Positions 45,170 to 56,657 of a stretch of 64,000 nt of DNA are shown piece after piece. The notes beneath the pieces were generated by a model. The model made no database searches, was not told where the DNA came from, and was given only the letters and a program-made list of their open reading frames with translations. Numbering within the stretch: position 1 is the first letter of the stretch; each line of letters opens with the position of its first letter. A program made the position numbers and the translations under genes. This DNA comes from Paguma larvata (lineage: Eukaryota > Chordata > Mammalia > Carnivora > Viverridae). The stretch lies in contig CM057825.1 in NCBI GenBank assembly GCA_030068075.1, positions 82,661,123-82,725,122 of the forward strand. Direction: 5' to 3'.

Positions 45170-45560
45170 ATCAACAGCCATTTTTTTTATTTTTGGCAAT
45201 CATTTTTTTATTCATCAAAGTATAATTTACATGTATAAATTGGCTGAGTTCTCACAAATGCATACCCATGTTCCGATTACCCAAGCCAAGACACAGAACA
45301 TTTACATGACTTCAGAACATTCCTCCATGTTCCTTTCCAGTTACTCTTCCTGTATCTTCAGGGACAATCACTCTTTTGATTCAGATCATCTTAGATTAGT
45401 TCTGCTTATTCTTGAACTATAGTATAAATTGAATCATACATTAGCACGTACTTTTTAATATCTGTCTTTTGAAGCCAGCATAATATTTTTGAAGTCTGCT
45501 AATATTGTTGCATGTATAGGTAATTTGTTTTTGTTCCATTTTAAACAGTCAGATAGCATT
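45170..45560 (-). mobile_element. LINE-1 3-prime UTR relic
   Basis: Plus-strand antisense reading: 'tataatttacatgtataaat', 'ttctcacaaatgcataccca', 'agacacagaacatttacatg', 'ttgaatcatacattagcacg', 'ccagcataatatttttgaag'. Old L1 class; no intact coding. Confidence 0.8.
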
Positions 45561-45607
45561 TGATGTGGGAAGACAAACCCAGAGACTGTAAAGGAGAAAT
45601 GTGAAAA

Positions 45608-46020
45608 CCAGTAGGCACAATGCTCCTCCAAGTGTGCTCTTTGGACCAGTGGAATCTGCATCAGCATCAATGGGAATTTGTTGGAAATATATATTCTTTG
45701 GTCCCACCCCACACCTATAGAATTAAAACTGCTAGGGATTGGTCCCAACAATCTGTTGTTGTTTTTCATATTTGTTTATTTTTGAGAGAGGGAGAGAGAG
45801 ATCACAAGCAGGGGAGGAACAGACAGAGAGGGAGACAGAGGATCTGAAGCAGGCTGACAGCAGAAAGCCCAATGTAGGGCTCAAACTCACAAACCTTGAG
45901 ATCAAGGCCTGAGCTGAAGTTGGAGGCTTAACCAACTGAACCACCAGGCACTGCCAACAATCTTTTTATTAACAAGCCCTCCAGGTGATTCTGCAGCACA
46001 CTGAAGCTTGAGAAGCAAGG
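45608..46020 (-). mobile_element. MER5A-like hAT element interrupted by a SINE
   Basis: 'ccaagtgtgctctttggacc', 'atctgcatcagcatcaatgg', 'ggtcccaccccacacctata', then after the SINE 'tattaacaagccctccaggtgattctgcag' as two blocks. This order is that of MER5A. Its halves are 45608-45754 and 45964-46020, separated by the SINE at 45755-45953. Confidence 0.75.
45755..45953 (-). mobile_element. CAN SINE inside the MER5A-like element
   Basis: Minus-strand copy: 'aactgaaccaccaggcactg' at right, 'aaaccttgagatcaaggcctgag' body, GA-rich region, tail. Target duplication ccaacaatct at 45745-45754 and 45954-45963, which is MER5A sequence. Confidence 0.95.
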
Positions 46021-47633
46021 AGTAAAACAAAGCATAGATGGGGAATAAAATCTACTCAAAAATATCTGGGAATCTTGGAAAATAAAACATGTTTGTTTTT
46101 CTTTGCTGTTTTACCTGAAACCCCTGAGATTCCAAGAAGGGAGGAGTAGGGTTCATAGAAAGAACCTTGGCAAATCCTCTTCAGTACTTATCCATACCTT
46201 TACTTCACATGGTTCAGTGACCAGTTCTGATTAGCCTCTGAGTCACCCTTCCATAATTCAGAAAAATTATCCAAGATATGTGGGTACTTGTGGTAATTAT
46301 CAACAGCATCCAATAATGAGTGCTAGTCTAGTTCTCGCACACAAAGAGGAAACTCCAAACTGTGAAAAGGAATGAACCAACTCATCTGGACTTTGAAAAT
46401 ATTTCATATTTCTTACAAATTAACACAAACAAAAAAGCCACCTATAATGCAAGCCTTTTAAAAATTATTTAGTAATACAGGAATGTGTTTGCAGCAAAAT
46501 CTGTGTCAAGAAAAAAGACAAAGAAAAAGAGGAAGAATTAACTACAGGGGAAAGCTTTATAAGAATACTAATCATTAGCTTGAAATTAGAGAAAAACGTC
46601 AGCAATCTTCAGGAGGGTTTGAAAGAAAATATCACTCAGTTCAAACCAGAATCAAACCAAGTGCAAGGAAGTTCCAGCAGGACTTAGGTTTATGTGACAA
46701 AGCCTTCTCTATTCCAGGGAGACCTTGACTAAAGTTATTTGACACCTTAGTTGTTATTTGACTTAATTTAATTATATCGGGGTTAGTTTTATCTCCAGAT
46801 AGTCCCAAGAATAAAGACATTGGAGCAGCAACAGCGTAGTGCTTTAATCAGAAAAGACAAAAGAAAAAATACATACACACATATACATACCTATGTGGAT
46901 ATGTACAAAATCTATTTCTATGTGAGGGGCATGGCTGTTTAAAACACAATTGTTTTACCCTTGAGGCCACCCGAAGTAAAAGGACTAGACAATAAAGCAG
47001 AACTGAAAGGGGACATGGGTGATAAATGAACTTTCAAAAGACACATTTGATTCTCAACATCAACCTTGAGCTACCAATTCTCCACTGGTCATAAAAGTCA
47101 TTTTTCCTTTCAATGGAAACATACAATAAACTAATCCATTGACTAGTTTTACACTGTATGTCACTCAAGAACATGTCACAACAACTTCTTTTTCTAGAAG
47201 ACATTTTCTGAGTCCCTTAAAAATCCGTTCATCAAGCTGCACTGAGTACATGAAAAGCAGATGATCAATTTGATACTATTTGAGGTCAACCCTGGGAGTT
47301 CGGGTGGGAATGCTTTAGTTACAGAGTGAGAGTCACAGGCATCTCCTGTATCCGGAAATGGTGATGGTCACCAAACCAAAAGATAGTTCCAAGTTTATGT
47401 GGACTAAAATCAATATCCCTTCTGTATCTTTTTCAGATATCAATTGCAAAAATAGGTAGTTAGATGTATAGATAGATAGATAGATAGATAACAGAGAACT
47501 GAGAAAGTGAATTTGCTCTTATGTAAACCCCTGCATATTTGCCCATATTGCCCATATGCCCAAAAGACCAAAGATACATATGTAAAATTCTCTCCCTACG
47601 AGGTGTTCTGAATGGACTATAATTTTACTACTC
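46021..47633. other. Single-copy DNA with (GATA)n
   Basis: A (GATA)n tract lies at about 47466-47492. A lysine-rich stretch near 46505-46545 is only A-rich DNA. No gene or named repeat seen. Confidence 0.55.
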
Positions 47634-47780
47634 AGTGTTACATAAACAATCAGTATCACCTGGAGGCTTGCTTGCAATCCAGAATCTCAGGGTTTAGCCT
47701 ACAACTAATGATTCAAAATACACATTTTAACAAGGTACCCATCGATTTGTATGTACTTAAAACTCTGAGATACAATGATG
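47634..47780 (-). repeat. MER5A-like hAT fragment
   Basis: 'aatcagtatcacctggaggc', 'gcaatccagaatctcagggt', 'acacattttaacaaggtacc', 'gatttgtatgtacttaaaac' and 'ctctgagata' follow the MER5A order. More diverged than the copy at 45.6 kb. Confidence 0.6.
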
Positions 47781-48360
47781 CAGGATTTTAGGTTATTAGT
47801 TTCTCTCTGGGATATTGTTTTCTCATGTCTACCTAATTATTATATCTACCTGAGAACATGTTAAAAAACTCTATCAAGCTACCATTAGTGACTGAATTAC
47901 AATCTTCATATTTTTTTAAAAATGTCATAGTTTCTTTTAACCCAAATAAGTCTAGAAAATGATTGTTTCAGGCAATCATGGAAAGTCTTATTCCACATCT
48001 TTGAGTCTAAAACAGTCAGTCGGCATACAATTTAGTCTTATTTTTGTTTCCATTTGTGTAATTTTTGAGTATGTTTGGTTGTGACAAAATAAATAAATGG
48101 CAAATATAAGGGACTAGAAAGAAATAAGGAAATGACAAACTTGTTAAGATGGACAGTGAGAAGCTTGAAACAGATTGTGCATACTTGTACTTGGGTGCAT
48201 ACTCTCCCTGTATAAAAAACACCAAGTTAAATCAGTGAATGGTGTTTTAGACAAGAAGGTTAAGGTAGATTTCGCATTTTCAATCAATTGTATTGCCCTT
48301 ATAAACACACAGCTTTTTTTTTTTTTTTCTTTCTCTTTTTTGGTCCAAATATCTATCTTA
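47781..48360. other. Single-copy DNA
   Basis: T-rich tract at 48314-48341; otherwise nothing recognised. Confidence 0.5.
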
Positions 48361-48625
48361 GGTTAGGTTCTCTAAGAAACAGATTCTGAGTCTAAGATTT
48401 GTATGCAAATGTTCATTGGGGTTACTCTCAGGATCAGCTTTGTGGACAGAGGGGTGTGAAGGACACTGGACGGGGTTCAGGGAAGATGTGGATTTGATGT
48501 AGTAACAACAAAACCATTCCAGAAGAGAGACTCGGCTGAGAGACGTCAACTCCCAACACTTTGCAGCTGGGGGAAGAAAGGCCTGTTCCTGAGGGAATCT
48601 GGACAGCACCTCACAGCGTTCATTA
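48361..48625. repeat. Possible LTR/MaLR-like fragment
   Basis: 'ggttctctaagaaacagatt', 'aagatttgtatgcaaatgtt', 'gctgggggaagaaaggcctg' and 'acagcacctcacagcg' resemble a dispersed mammalian LTR-type repeat that begins 'gggttctctagagaaacaga'. Family not certain. Confidence 0.35.
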
Positions 48626-49584
48626 CCACACCATTCACTACAATGGTAAATACATTTTCCATTTTTAAAGCTCTTAAAAGCTAGAAGAAAGGCCTTATGT
48701 CTGTCTTTTATCTCGGAATCTTACTTAAAGAATAGTCAGTGCAATTTTGTTTGTATTCTCTAGTTTCTTCTGCTGGTTGACAGCTTTTAAATAAATCCTT
48801 CCACATTTTGATTGTTTGGGGAACTACAAGGTACACAACCTCATTTTTTTTTCTTTTCCTTTTTTATTTTTTCACATGCTTTGTTAACAGACTAAGATTT
48901 TGTTTTATGTACTCTGGAAAAAAAATCCTCAAAGGTGTCAAAAATTAACTAGGCCATTAACTGAAGTCCACATCATTTTCCTTAAGTTTTTGTAAGATTA
49001 CATGATTCATGTCATCATTTCCGAAGGTGCTCACATTCTTGATTGGATTATTAATTTGTGTTTATTATACAGACTATGGTATAATGTTTTATCTTAATTA
49101 GTATTTTTATGTGTATGATTTTAAATATGTATATAGCCAGTTTTTAATGCTCTTTTCCTTTCTAACATAACTAAGGTTAAGTGTTTTCTTTCAACAAAGG
49201 GAATTTATATTCAAATTAAAAGTAATTACAGATGCTTTATCAAAAATAAAGCAAATGGCAGTCGTGTGAATAGACGTCTTCTCCACAGTAATAAAATGCA
49301 AACTGGGCAAACTCAGAGTTTATGGTTTTGATGATGTTTCTTCTAGAGAAAAAAAAGCAAACAATAAGTTTTATGTATAGAATATATTTGCCAACAGGGA
49401 ACTATCTAACTTTAATTCTTAGTGGCATCCTTCTTATTTTCGGGAGAGAAAGATGACTGGCCTTCACATTCATATTATATAGAAAGTAGATTTGAATTAT
49501 ATAAAGATTGTAAAATAATGGATTTTTTTTACTCTTTTCACAATGAATTGAGCAGTTTTAAAAATAGGTACACACCTAACATGT
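48626..49584. other. Single-copy AT-rich DNA
   Basis: No features recognised. Confidence 0.55.
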
Positions 49585-49695
49585 ACTACTTTCTTTTTGT
49601 TAGCTACTATGACAAATGCTGGAGCTACAAAAATAAATAAAACAGAGTTCTGGTCCATCAAGGGTTCAAATTCTAGTGGACAAATTGTGTTGAGG
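49585..49695 (-). repeat. LINE L2/MIR-type 3-prime fragment, reverse
   Basis: 'atgctggagctacaaaaata', 'aataaaacagagttctggtc', 'atcaagggttcaaattctag' corresponds to the antisense of the L2 3-prime region. Confidence 0.5.
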
Positions 49696-50189
49696 TTCAA
49701 TGATTAAGAAAATCAACAGAATTGAACAAACGTTCCATTTTCTATTTATTTTCGTTGTCAAGAGGCAGCTACGGCAGTAAATATAACCTCAGAGATATTT
49801 GTTTCCGAGGACAGATGAACAGTTCATTTGGACATTTAAATATTCACAGAAATAGAAAATTTTAAAGCTACATTTAATTTTTGGAATAATAAAGAAAACA
49901 ACTTATTTAATGACGTTAAAAAAAAAGTATGACCATTCTTTATCTTCAGGCCCTGAGTCTGTATTCAAAGTATTAGCAATCTGAGAAACAGACTCACAGA
50001 CTCCTGATCTCAAACGGTCATCAAAATTTAACAACACCTGTACTCCAAAGTTCTTAAGTGCAAAACTCTACATTCATAGCAGCTCTAGTCAAATGAAGCT
50101 TCAAACCACTGGCAGAGGAAGAGCATATAAAAGTCTATGTAATGTGGTGTCCTTCAATATGCTCTCAGAACCTTAATTTTCTCATCAGA
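49696..50189. other. Single-copy AT-rich DNA
   Basis: No features recognised. Confidence 0.5.
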
Positions 50190-51860
50190 AACAAATGAGA
50201 GGGCCATTCATTTGTTTATTCAAAAATATTTCTTGTACATGTGCTGGTGAAGAGATCACACATTGAAGATACAATTCTAAACAAAAGTAATGCATTGCCT
50301 GTTCTTACAAAGCTTGGAGTCTTGTGGAATCTACCGAAAAGAAGATGGGAAATTGCACTGTGGTATGTAACTACTACTCTGAGTGATAATCAGTATGTTA
50401 GAGGGTCACATGGGATGTCTATGCAAACTAGATTTTACAGTTTAAGGAACATTTCCTGAAAGAAGTGAAGTTTAATTGGGGGTCAGAGTGGTGACCAAAA
50501 GTGCTATGGTTTCTGGCTAGGTGTGTCAGGGAACAAGATTGTTAATGTTATACATAGGAGGGGAAATATGTGGAAAGTGAGAGTGGCTGGGACCAACAAA
50601 GCTGGGGGTGGGGGATGGGGGTAATAGGGATGCAGAAGATGAAGCTGGAGAGGTGAGCAAGACTTTGAAAGGAAAAGTCATTAATGGAAGTTTTTCCAAC
50701 TGAGGGAGTTACATGATCACAGTCACATTTTAGGAATACCAGTTAGCAATGTAGGGAAAAGCTTGTAGCTTCTATGTAAGAAAAGTTCATTCCTTTTTAA
50801 ACTGGAGATGGAAAGAAGTTCAGAGATTTAAAAGATAGTTCAAATGTACAACCTACAAGCCTAGTCAATATTTAGATATGGAGGATGAGGGAAAGAATAG
50901 GGTCAAAATGATACCTGAGTTTCTGACTTTAGCAATCGGAAGAGTAGTCTTGCTGTTTACTTAAGAAAATAGGAGAATAGGGACATTTAACAGTCAAGAT
51001 AATGCACACTCTTTTGGACAAGTTGTTTTGGGGATATCTTTGTATAGTAGTATATACATATATGGATTAAAAGTCTAGATCTCAGGAGAAATATCTGGGA
51101 CGGAAATACAAATTTCGAAATCGTAAGCTCACAAGAAGTCACCCGGGGAGAGTATGAAATGTCATATAGGCATTCCTCTGTCTTTAGCAGAGGTTGGAAT
51201 GAGAGTAAGTTGCATGAGCAAGGAGAGGAAGAGGAGAACAAACTGGACTTGGAAGAAGCAGTCGGAGAGGTAGAAGAAAACTTGGAGGAAAAGTAATAGT
51301 AGCCAAAGGAACAGGTCGTTTCAGAGAAAAAGTAGTGTCCAACAAAATCAGGGGTTGCAGAGAAATCGAGTTAAATAAGAGATAAAGGATTACCAAAGAA
51401 TATAGTCAGTGGGGAATATCCAGCTGGCCCAGGACAATCAATTTCACTGGGGGCACCGCTGGTGGCGGGGAGCGAATGTGAGGTAAAGAGAGTAGAAGCA
51501 GTGGACCTAAGAATGTTCTCAGGAAGCCTGCATATTCAGAAAAGCTGAGAATCAAGGCTGCAGGATAACATGGAATCAAAATGTTCTTCACTTGTCCAGT
51601 GTGGAAAATACCGATCTGTAGTGAAATACCGCATGGAGGGACACAGTAAAGGGTTGGCTGAGGATGAAATACAGAAGCGAAAAAAACTGACAGAGTAACT
51701 GGAGGCAGTTTCCATCTGGTGACTCCTAAGGTGAGTTTATCTGCTGAGAGTGAAATTAGGGTTCTTGGTCAAAGGATTGAAGAAAAGGGAGTAGGCTTAA
51801 AACATTTGTGGACAATAAGAGAGGGTAGGTAGGGAAGCTGGATTGCTGAGCAGGATTCAA
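50190..51860 (-). mobile_element. LINE L2, long 3-prime relic (reverse transcriptase side and UTR)
   Basis: The plus strand is the antisense of about 1.6 kb of L2. From the left it shows the 3-prime tail ('cattcatttgtttattcaaa'), the 3-prime UTR, then the part that on the minus strand encodes the C-terminal half of the CR1/L2 reverse transcriptase: 'gatacctgagtttctgactt', 'gaaatatctgggacggaaat', 'aggagaggaagaggagaaca', 'gggttgcagagaaatcgagt'. Frames are broken by many stops. It is the longest L2 piece here. Confidence 0.65.
50604..50629 (+). other. G-quadruplex-type motif
   Basis: Four G runs of 5, 5, 5 and 3 separated by loops of 1, 2 and 5 nt (t, at, taata). Fits the usual G4 pattern. Lies within the L2 relic. 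Confidence 0.85.
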
Positions 51861-52034
51861 AACCAGCTGAGGTGGGAAATCATGGGATTATATCTGTGGG
51901 CAGAAACACAAGCAGACAAATGAGTTGGTCCATGGTAGACATTTTATCTGGAGCAACCAGAAAAAGATCAACAAGTTTTGAAGCTGAGCAGAATAGCAAG
52001 GAGGGAATTAATGGCAAATGCCCCTTTGAGCTAG

Positions 52035-52500
52035 GTGTAGAAACAAGTGTTCTGATTTTATTAATTGCCATGTAACAAACCACCCCCTAAATAGTGGCAC
52101 TAAAACAATAATCATTTATGTTGTTGAAAAATAAGCAGTCTGGATGATTTCATTGCTTTTTCATAGGTCACTATCTGGCGGGCATGACTGGAGATAAAGA
52201 ATCCACTTGCAAGATGTTTTACCTACGAGTTATTGCCAGGGAGGTAACGCTGGCTGTTATCTGGGGGCTGAGCTGGGCTGACAACTAGTGGCCTCATCCT
52301 CCTCTGAGTGGGTCTCTTCAAAGGACTGCTTTGTCTTCCTTACAAAATGTTAGCTGGGTTCTAAGAGACCAGAAGTGGAAACTGATGGTCTCTTGAGGAA
52401 TAGGCCTAGAAACTGGCATAACAGTGTTTCCCTCATTTTCTTGGTCACTTTTCAAGAGTTTACTAGGGCTTTGCAGGAAGGCAGTTGAGTCTGGCTGGAT
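52035..52500. repeat. MLT1-like (MaLR) LTR fragment
   Basis: 'attgccatgtaacaaaccac', 'agtggcactaaaacaataat', 'gggctgagctgggctgacaa', 'agctgggttctaagagacca', 'gaggaataggcctagaaact', 'ggcataacagtg' appear in the order of an MLT1-type or related repeat. The name is tentative. Confidence 0.4.
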
Positions 52501-52551
52501 AACTAAAGTGTGTCTGTTGATTTCCAATGCTGATATTCAGTGACACTCATT

Positions 52552-52592
52552 TGTGCACATGTGTGTGTGTGTGTGTGTACACGTACACACAC
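52552..52592. repeat. (GT)n-(AC)n alternating tract with inverted centre
   Basis: 41 bp of strict purine-pyrimidine alternation; the centre gtgtgtgta-cacg-tacacacac is a perfect 9-bp stem with a 4-nt loop. Confidence 0.95.
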
Positions 52593-52964
52593 TTAGACTT
52601 CTGTGCAGGGGCTGAAGGGTGAAGAGCTCAGGGTGTGGTGGAGGCTTCTGCTCTCCGAGTGTTGGCAACTCCCCGTCCAAGGCAGGTCCTGCTGAGTAAA
52701 GTTGTAGCTAGACACGACTACCTCCCTGCCAGCTACCCTGGGCAGAGATATCTGGAAAATGTGTGGCACAGAGATATACACTTTAAGAGCAAAGATACAA
52801 ATCGTATCTCTAACAACTATTGAAACTCAAAGGGACAATGATGAGTTCATCTTTTATTGAAAACTGAACTTAGGTAATCTTAGATCCCCATTTTTTTTAG
52901 TTGAAGTACAGTTGAAATACAAGGTTATATTAGTTTCTGGTATATGACATAGTGATTCAACAAT

Positions 52965-52990
52965 TCTCTCTCTATATATATAGAGAGAGA
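52965..52990. repeat. 26-bp perfect palindrome
   Basis: tctctctctatat (52965-52977) is followed by its exact reverse complement (52978-52990). Composed of CT, TA and GA repeats inside the L1 3-prime UTR. Confidence 0.95.
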
Positions 52991-53271
52991 TACACGCAAA
53001 GTTATTATAGTATTATTCACTATATTCCCTATGCTATACTTTTCATCTCTATGAGTTATTTATAACTTGAAGACTATACCTGCTAACCCCCTTCTTTCAC
53101 CCATCCCCCCACCTCCCTCCTTCTCAAGCAACCACCAGTTTGTTCTCTGTATTTATGAGTATATTTCTGTTTTTTGTGTGTGTGTTCACTTATTTTGTTA
53201 TGTGGTATACACACACACGCACACATACACAATTGGAATATTACTCAGCCATAAAAGAGAATGAGATCTTG

Positions 53272-53475
53272 GGGTGCCTGGGTGTCTCAGTTGATTAAGC
53301 ATTTGATATTGGCTCAGGTTGTGATCTCACTGTATGTGAGTTCGAGCCCCACACCAGGCTCTCAGCTGACAGCACAAAGCCTGCTTGGGATTCTCTCTCT
53401 GCCTTTCTCTCTCTGCTTCTCCCCCATTTACACACTCTCTGTCTCTCAAAATATAAATCAAACATAAGAAAAAAA
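53272..53475 (+). mobile_element. CAN SINE inside the L1
   Basis: Head gggtgcctgggtgtctcagt, body 'ggctcaggttgtgatctcac', 'ctcagctgacagcacaaagc' and tail. Target duplication agaatgagatcttg (53258-53271) and agaatgatatcttg (53476-53489), which is L1 ORF2 sequence. Confidence 0.95.
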
Positions 53476-53612
53476 AGAATGATATCTTGCCATTTGCAAC
53501 AATATGGATGGACCTAAAAAAAGTATTATGCTAAGTGAAATAAGTCAGACAGTGAAAGACAAAGACAAATACCATACGATTTCACTTACATGTGGAATCT
53601 AGCCTCCCATCT

Positions 53613-55692
53613 TTAACTCACAGAAAAACCCTTGTTTTCTACACTCTAGGTAAGTTCTCTGCCTTTCTTAGGGTTCCGAAGTATCCAAAACAAGAAGCTC
53701 ATATTCCCTTTACTTCTTCTCTCTTTGTCCCCTGTTCTCTCACTTGCTCTCACCAACAGATGCCTTAGATTATGTCTATTATTAGAAGATTGATAATTTC
53801 TAGGAAGATAGTTCTTTCTTAACCCAGCAGTCCAAGAAGAGGCAAGAGTACCCTCTGGGTTATGAAAAGACTTTTGAGTGGTACACAGGCATAGTTTTGG
53901 GGAATCGATTTCTAGTTATCCTAATTCCATATAAGGTTCCTTCCAGAAAATTAACTTACCTAAGAATGACCCTACCTTCAAAATAGTCCTGTTAGCTATT
54001 TTACAGAAGAAATACACATCTCCTACCCATTCTAAGTCTTAAGATAATGCATTTTCCTGATGTATAAAATCTAATGCTAGTCAAAGGGAAAGCCAGGGCA
54101 CAGGGTTTGAGACAGCATCCTTTACAGATTAATCAAAGCTTGCATCCCTTGTCTTACACAAATTTCTATTAAAAATGAAGAGTGGCATTAAAAGCAGGTT
54201 GTTTGGCCAGTATCAGAATGTCTCACATTCAAACTGCCCAAATAATATGCTACTGACACCGATTAATTTAAATGTCACTGGAATGTTTTCCAAAACAATT
54301 AAATTTTTCCCGATAACATTGAATAAAGCCAAAGATATAAAATTTTATGTGGTTTCTTTTGGATTTAGTGTACTTTATTTGATAAGGTATTTAAAACCTA
54401 TCTTATCAATATATAGAATTTTTATTCCAATTATAGTCCAACCTTGTCATATTTCATTTTCTCAAAATGAACAATATTTTATTTTCTATTATTAAAAATC
54501 AATCTTATGTAAACCTACAACAAAAAACTTTTACATATCAACTTATGAATGTGCAAAGAGAAACACATAAATTTCAAATTTATTTTATAAACGACCTAGG
54601 TATAAACATTTGAATTTAGCAGTTTTTATTTGGCATGAGTTTATTTCTTGGAGGGTTAGACCCAGGAGCTCCTGGGAGAGTCCCAAAACGTCTTCATTTT
54701 CCATCTAAATGAGGGTGTTCTGCTGACAACAGGCACATGGAGATGGTGGCCTCTGTTCTGGGCTCATTGTTGGTGTGTTTCTCTTAGCAGTGGGAATTCC
54801 CTCTACTAATGTTTGGTGCAGTTATATAGAAGGCGCAGTCTTGCAAGGTCATATTCTAAGCAATTTAGGTTTACTACAGGGGAAAATTTCTGTGTAGAAG
54901 CATTGTCATCCTCAGCCCCTTTTGTTTCTATTGTCAATGAAGGCAGGCTGGGTGCAGGCCAGCAGACAGCATGCCAGCTCAATCTGACCTTTCTGAACTC
55001 CCTTCCCACGCTCATAGGCTGAGGGAGAGGGGCAATTAACCACTGGAGCTGTACCCTCAATTCCGCTAATATTTCTACCTTCCAGAAGACAGAGTTCATG
55101 ATGTTGTACAGTCTTTCAGAGAAGAATTGACTCACTCATTCTTTGTCACAAATAGGAAACATTTATTTGCACCAGCTTCTGGTTCAGATCATCTAGCATC
55201 AATTTCTAAGTACTACTTTTTTTGTACCAAAACCCATTAAATTAAGGTATGCATTAATGCAAAATTAATTATAAATAGACATGGGCTAGACAGAAGCTTA
55301 ACTTTTTAGAAAACTATAGAAGCAAATGCAGTATATAAGATTGCATTAGAATCCTTTTAAGAACATTTTCCCATATGGATTTTTACATGCATACAGTGGT
55401 AATAAGAAATGCTTTGTTTCTATTTGTTTTTTAAAGACCCTGGAGAACCTCCTTTGTAGGCATTTAGATCTCATCATATGTACTGAATGTAATTGTCTGA
55501 GATGTGGCCTTATGGCCCTAATTCCTAATAGGAACAAAATTAAATGAATGAAATATTTTTAAATATTCTAAAATTAAGATTTTTTTATAACTTCCTCCTA
55601 CTTAAATATAAAATAAAATTGAAATATTAATGAGTGAGGACACATGCAACTAATAATATTTAAGAGCTTGGCTATTGCTTTTATGAGAGGCA
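53613..55692. other. Single-copy DNA, no gene seen
   Basis: The 106-codon frame at 54175-54495 (+) and the 109-codon frame at 55135-54806 (-) contain no motif that I recognise; codon use follows local AT content. No supporting splice or poly(A) context. Confidence 0.5.
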
Positions 55693-55785
55693 GAATCTTA
55701 TAATGATTAAAAGCACGGGCTTTGGAAATATTACTTCTTTGGTGCAAATTCCGGTCCTGCTACTTATCAGCTGAAAAATACATTA
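55693..55785 (+). repeat. MIR SINE, 5-prime half
   Basis: 'tataatgattaaaagcacgg', 'gctttggaaatattacttct', 'gtgcaaattccggtcctgct', 'acttatcagctg' matches the tRNA-related head and core of MIR. Confidence 0.8.
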
Positions 55786-56446
55786 AAATAGCAATGCATT
55801 TAAAAAAACATATACCTACTTTTTCTTCATACTCAGATGGTCTTTCTCTCCCTTGAGCACACAAATGTCTCTCACGTGGCTGATTTTGTGCTGTTCTAGT
55901 AACAGCTACATCTTACCTGGAAACATTTTTCCCCTTCCCTCAAGGCCCTGTTGCTTCCCTCCTCCAATTTCAGGGTGGATTTTTCTCCTACTGATCCCAT
56001 AATCCTTTCAGACATTCATCTTGGTTTCCACAATTTCATCAGAGATGCAGGTATACATCTGAGCCTCAAAAATTGAAAATGTCTTTATTATTTTCCTATG
56101 AGACTTTTCAACAAGCCCATGTCAATATTTGAGGAAAAAGAAGAGCTGAAGGGTGGGAGAGTAGAAAGAGTAGTTTCTAGGCTCACAGTCATAATGCCAG
56201 TTTATATACAGGGAATGAACTGAACGATAGTCCAAACGAAAAACAGCAGTTGTTTTTATATTATGAGATTATCAAAGATCAGGCATTTTCTATTTTCTAA
56301 GCTTTCTAAAATGGTCATACATTTTACTGGTAATTTACTTCTTTCTTGACAAGGTATTAAATAATTCATATTTCCATTGCATCCTCTAACTTTTGCCTGC
56401 TTCCTGGGTCCCTCTCTCCCTTTTATTCCACTTGGAGATTTATTAC
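55786..56446. other. Single-copy DNA
   Basis: Pyrimidine-rich in 55.85-56.05 kb; no gene or named repeat. Confidence 0.5.
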
Positions 56447-56657
56447 TTTTTTATTTTTAATGTTTATTTTTGAGAGAGAGAGAGAGTGAGACACAGCACG
56501 TGAGCGGGAGAGGGGCGGAGGGACAGGGAGACAGAGGATCCAAAGAGGGCTCTCCACCAACAGCAGAGAGCTAGACGAGGGGCTAGAACCCAAGTACTGT
56601 GAGATCATGACCTGAGTAAAGTCGAATGCTTGATTGACTGAGTCCCCCAGGCGCCCC
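56447..56657 (-). mobile_element. CAN SINE
   Basis: Minus-strand copy: 'gactgagtcccccaggcgcccc' at right, 'actgtgagatcatgacctgag', 'caccaacagcagagagcta', GA-rich region and tail. The flanking repeat is unclear. Confidence 0.92.

Larger units (their letters stand above)
52891..53612 (-). mobile_element. 5-prime-inverted LINE-1 with nested SINE
   Basis: The left part (52891-53205) reads antisense L1 3-prime UTR after a T-run: 'gtgattcaacaattctctc', 'tttcacccatccccccacct', 'accaccagtttgttctctgt'. The right part (53231-53612) reads sense ORF2 end: 'aatattactcagccataaaa', 'ttgcaacaatatggatggac', 'gctaagtgaaataagtcaga', 'tacgatttcacttacatgtg'. Opposite orientations within one element indicate an inverted 5-prime segment, as made by twin priming. 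A SINE (53272-53475) interrupts the right part. Confidence 0.8.
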
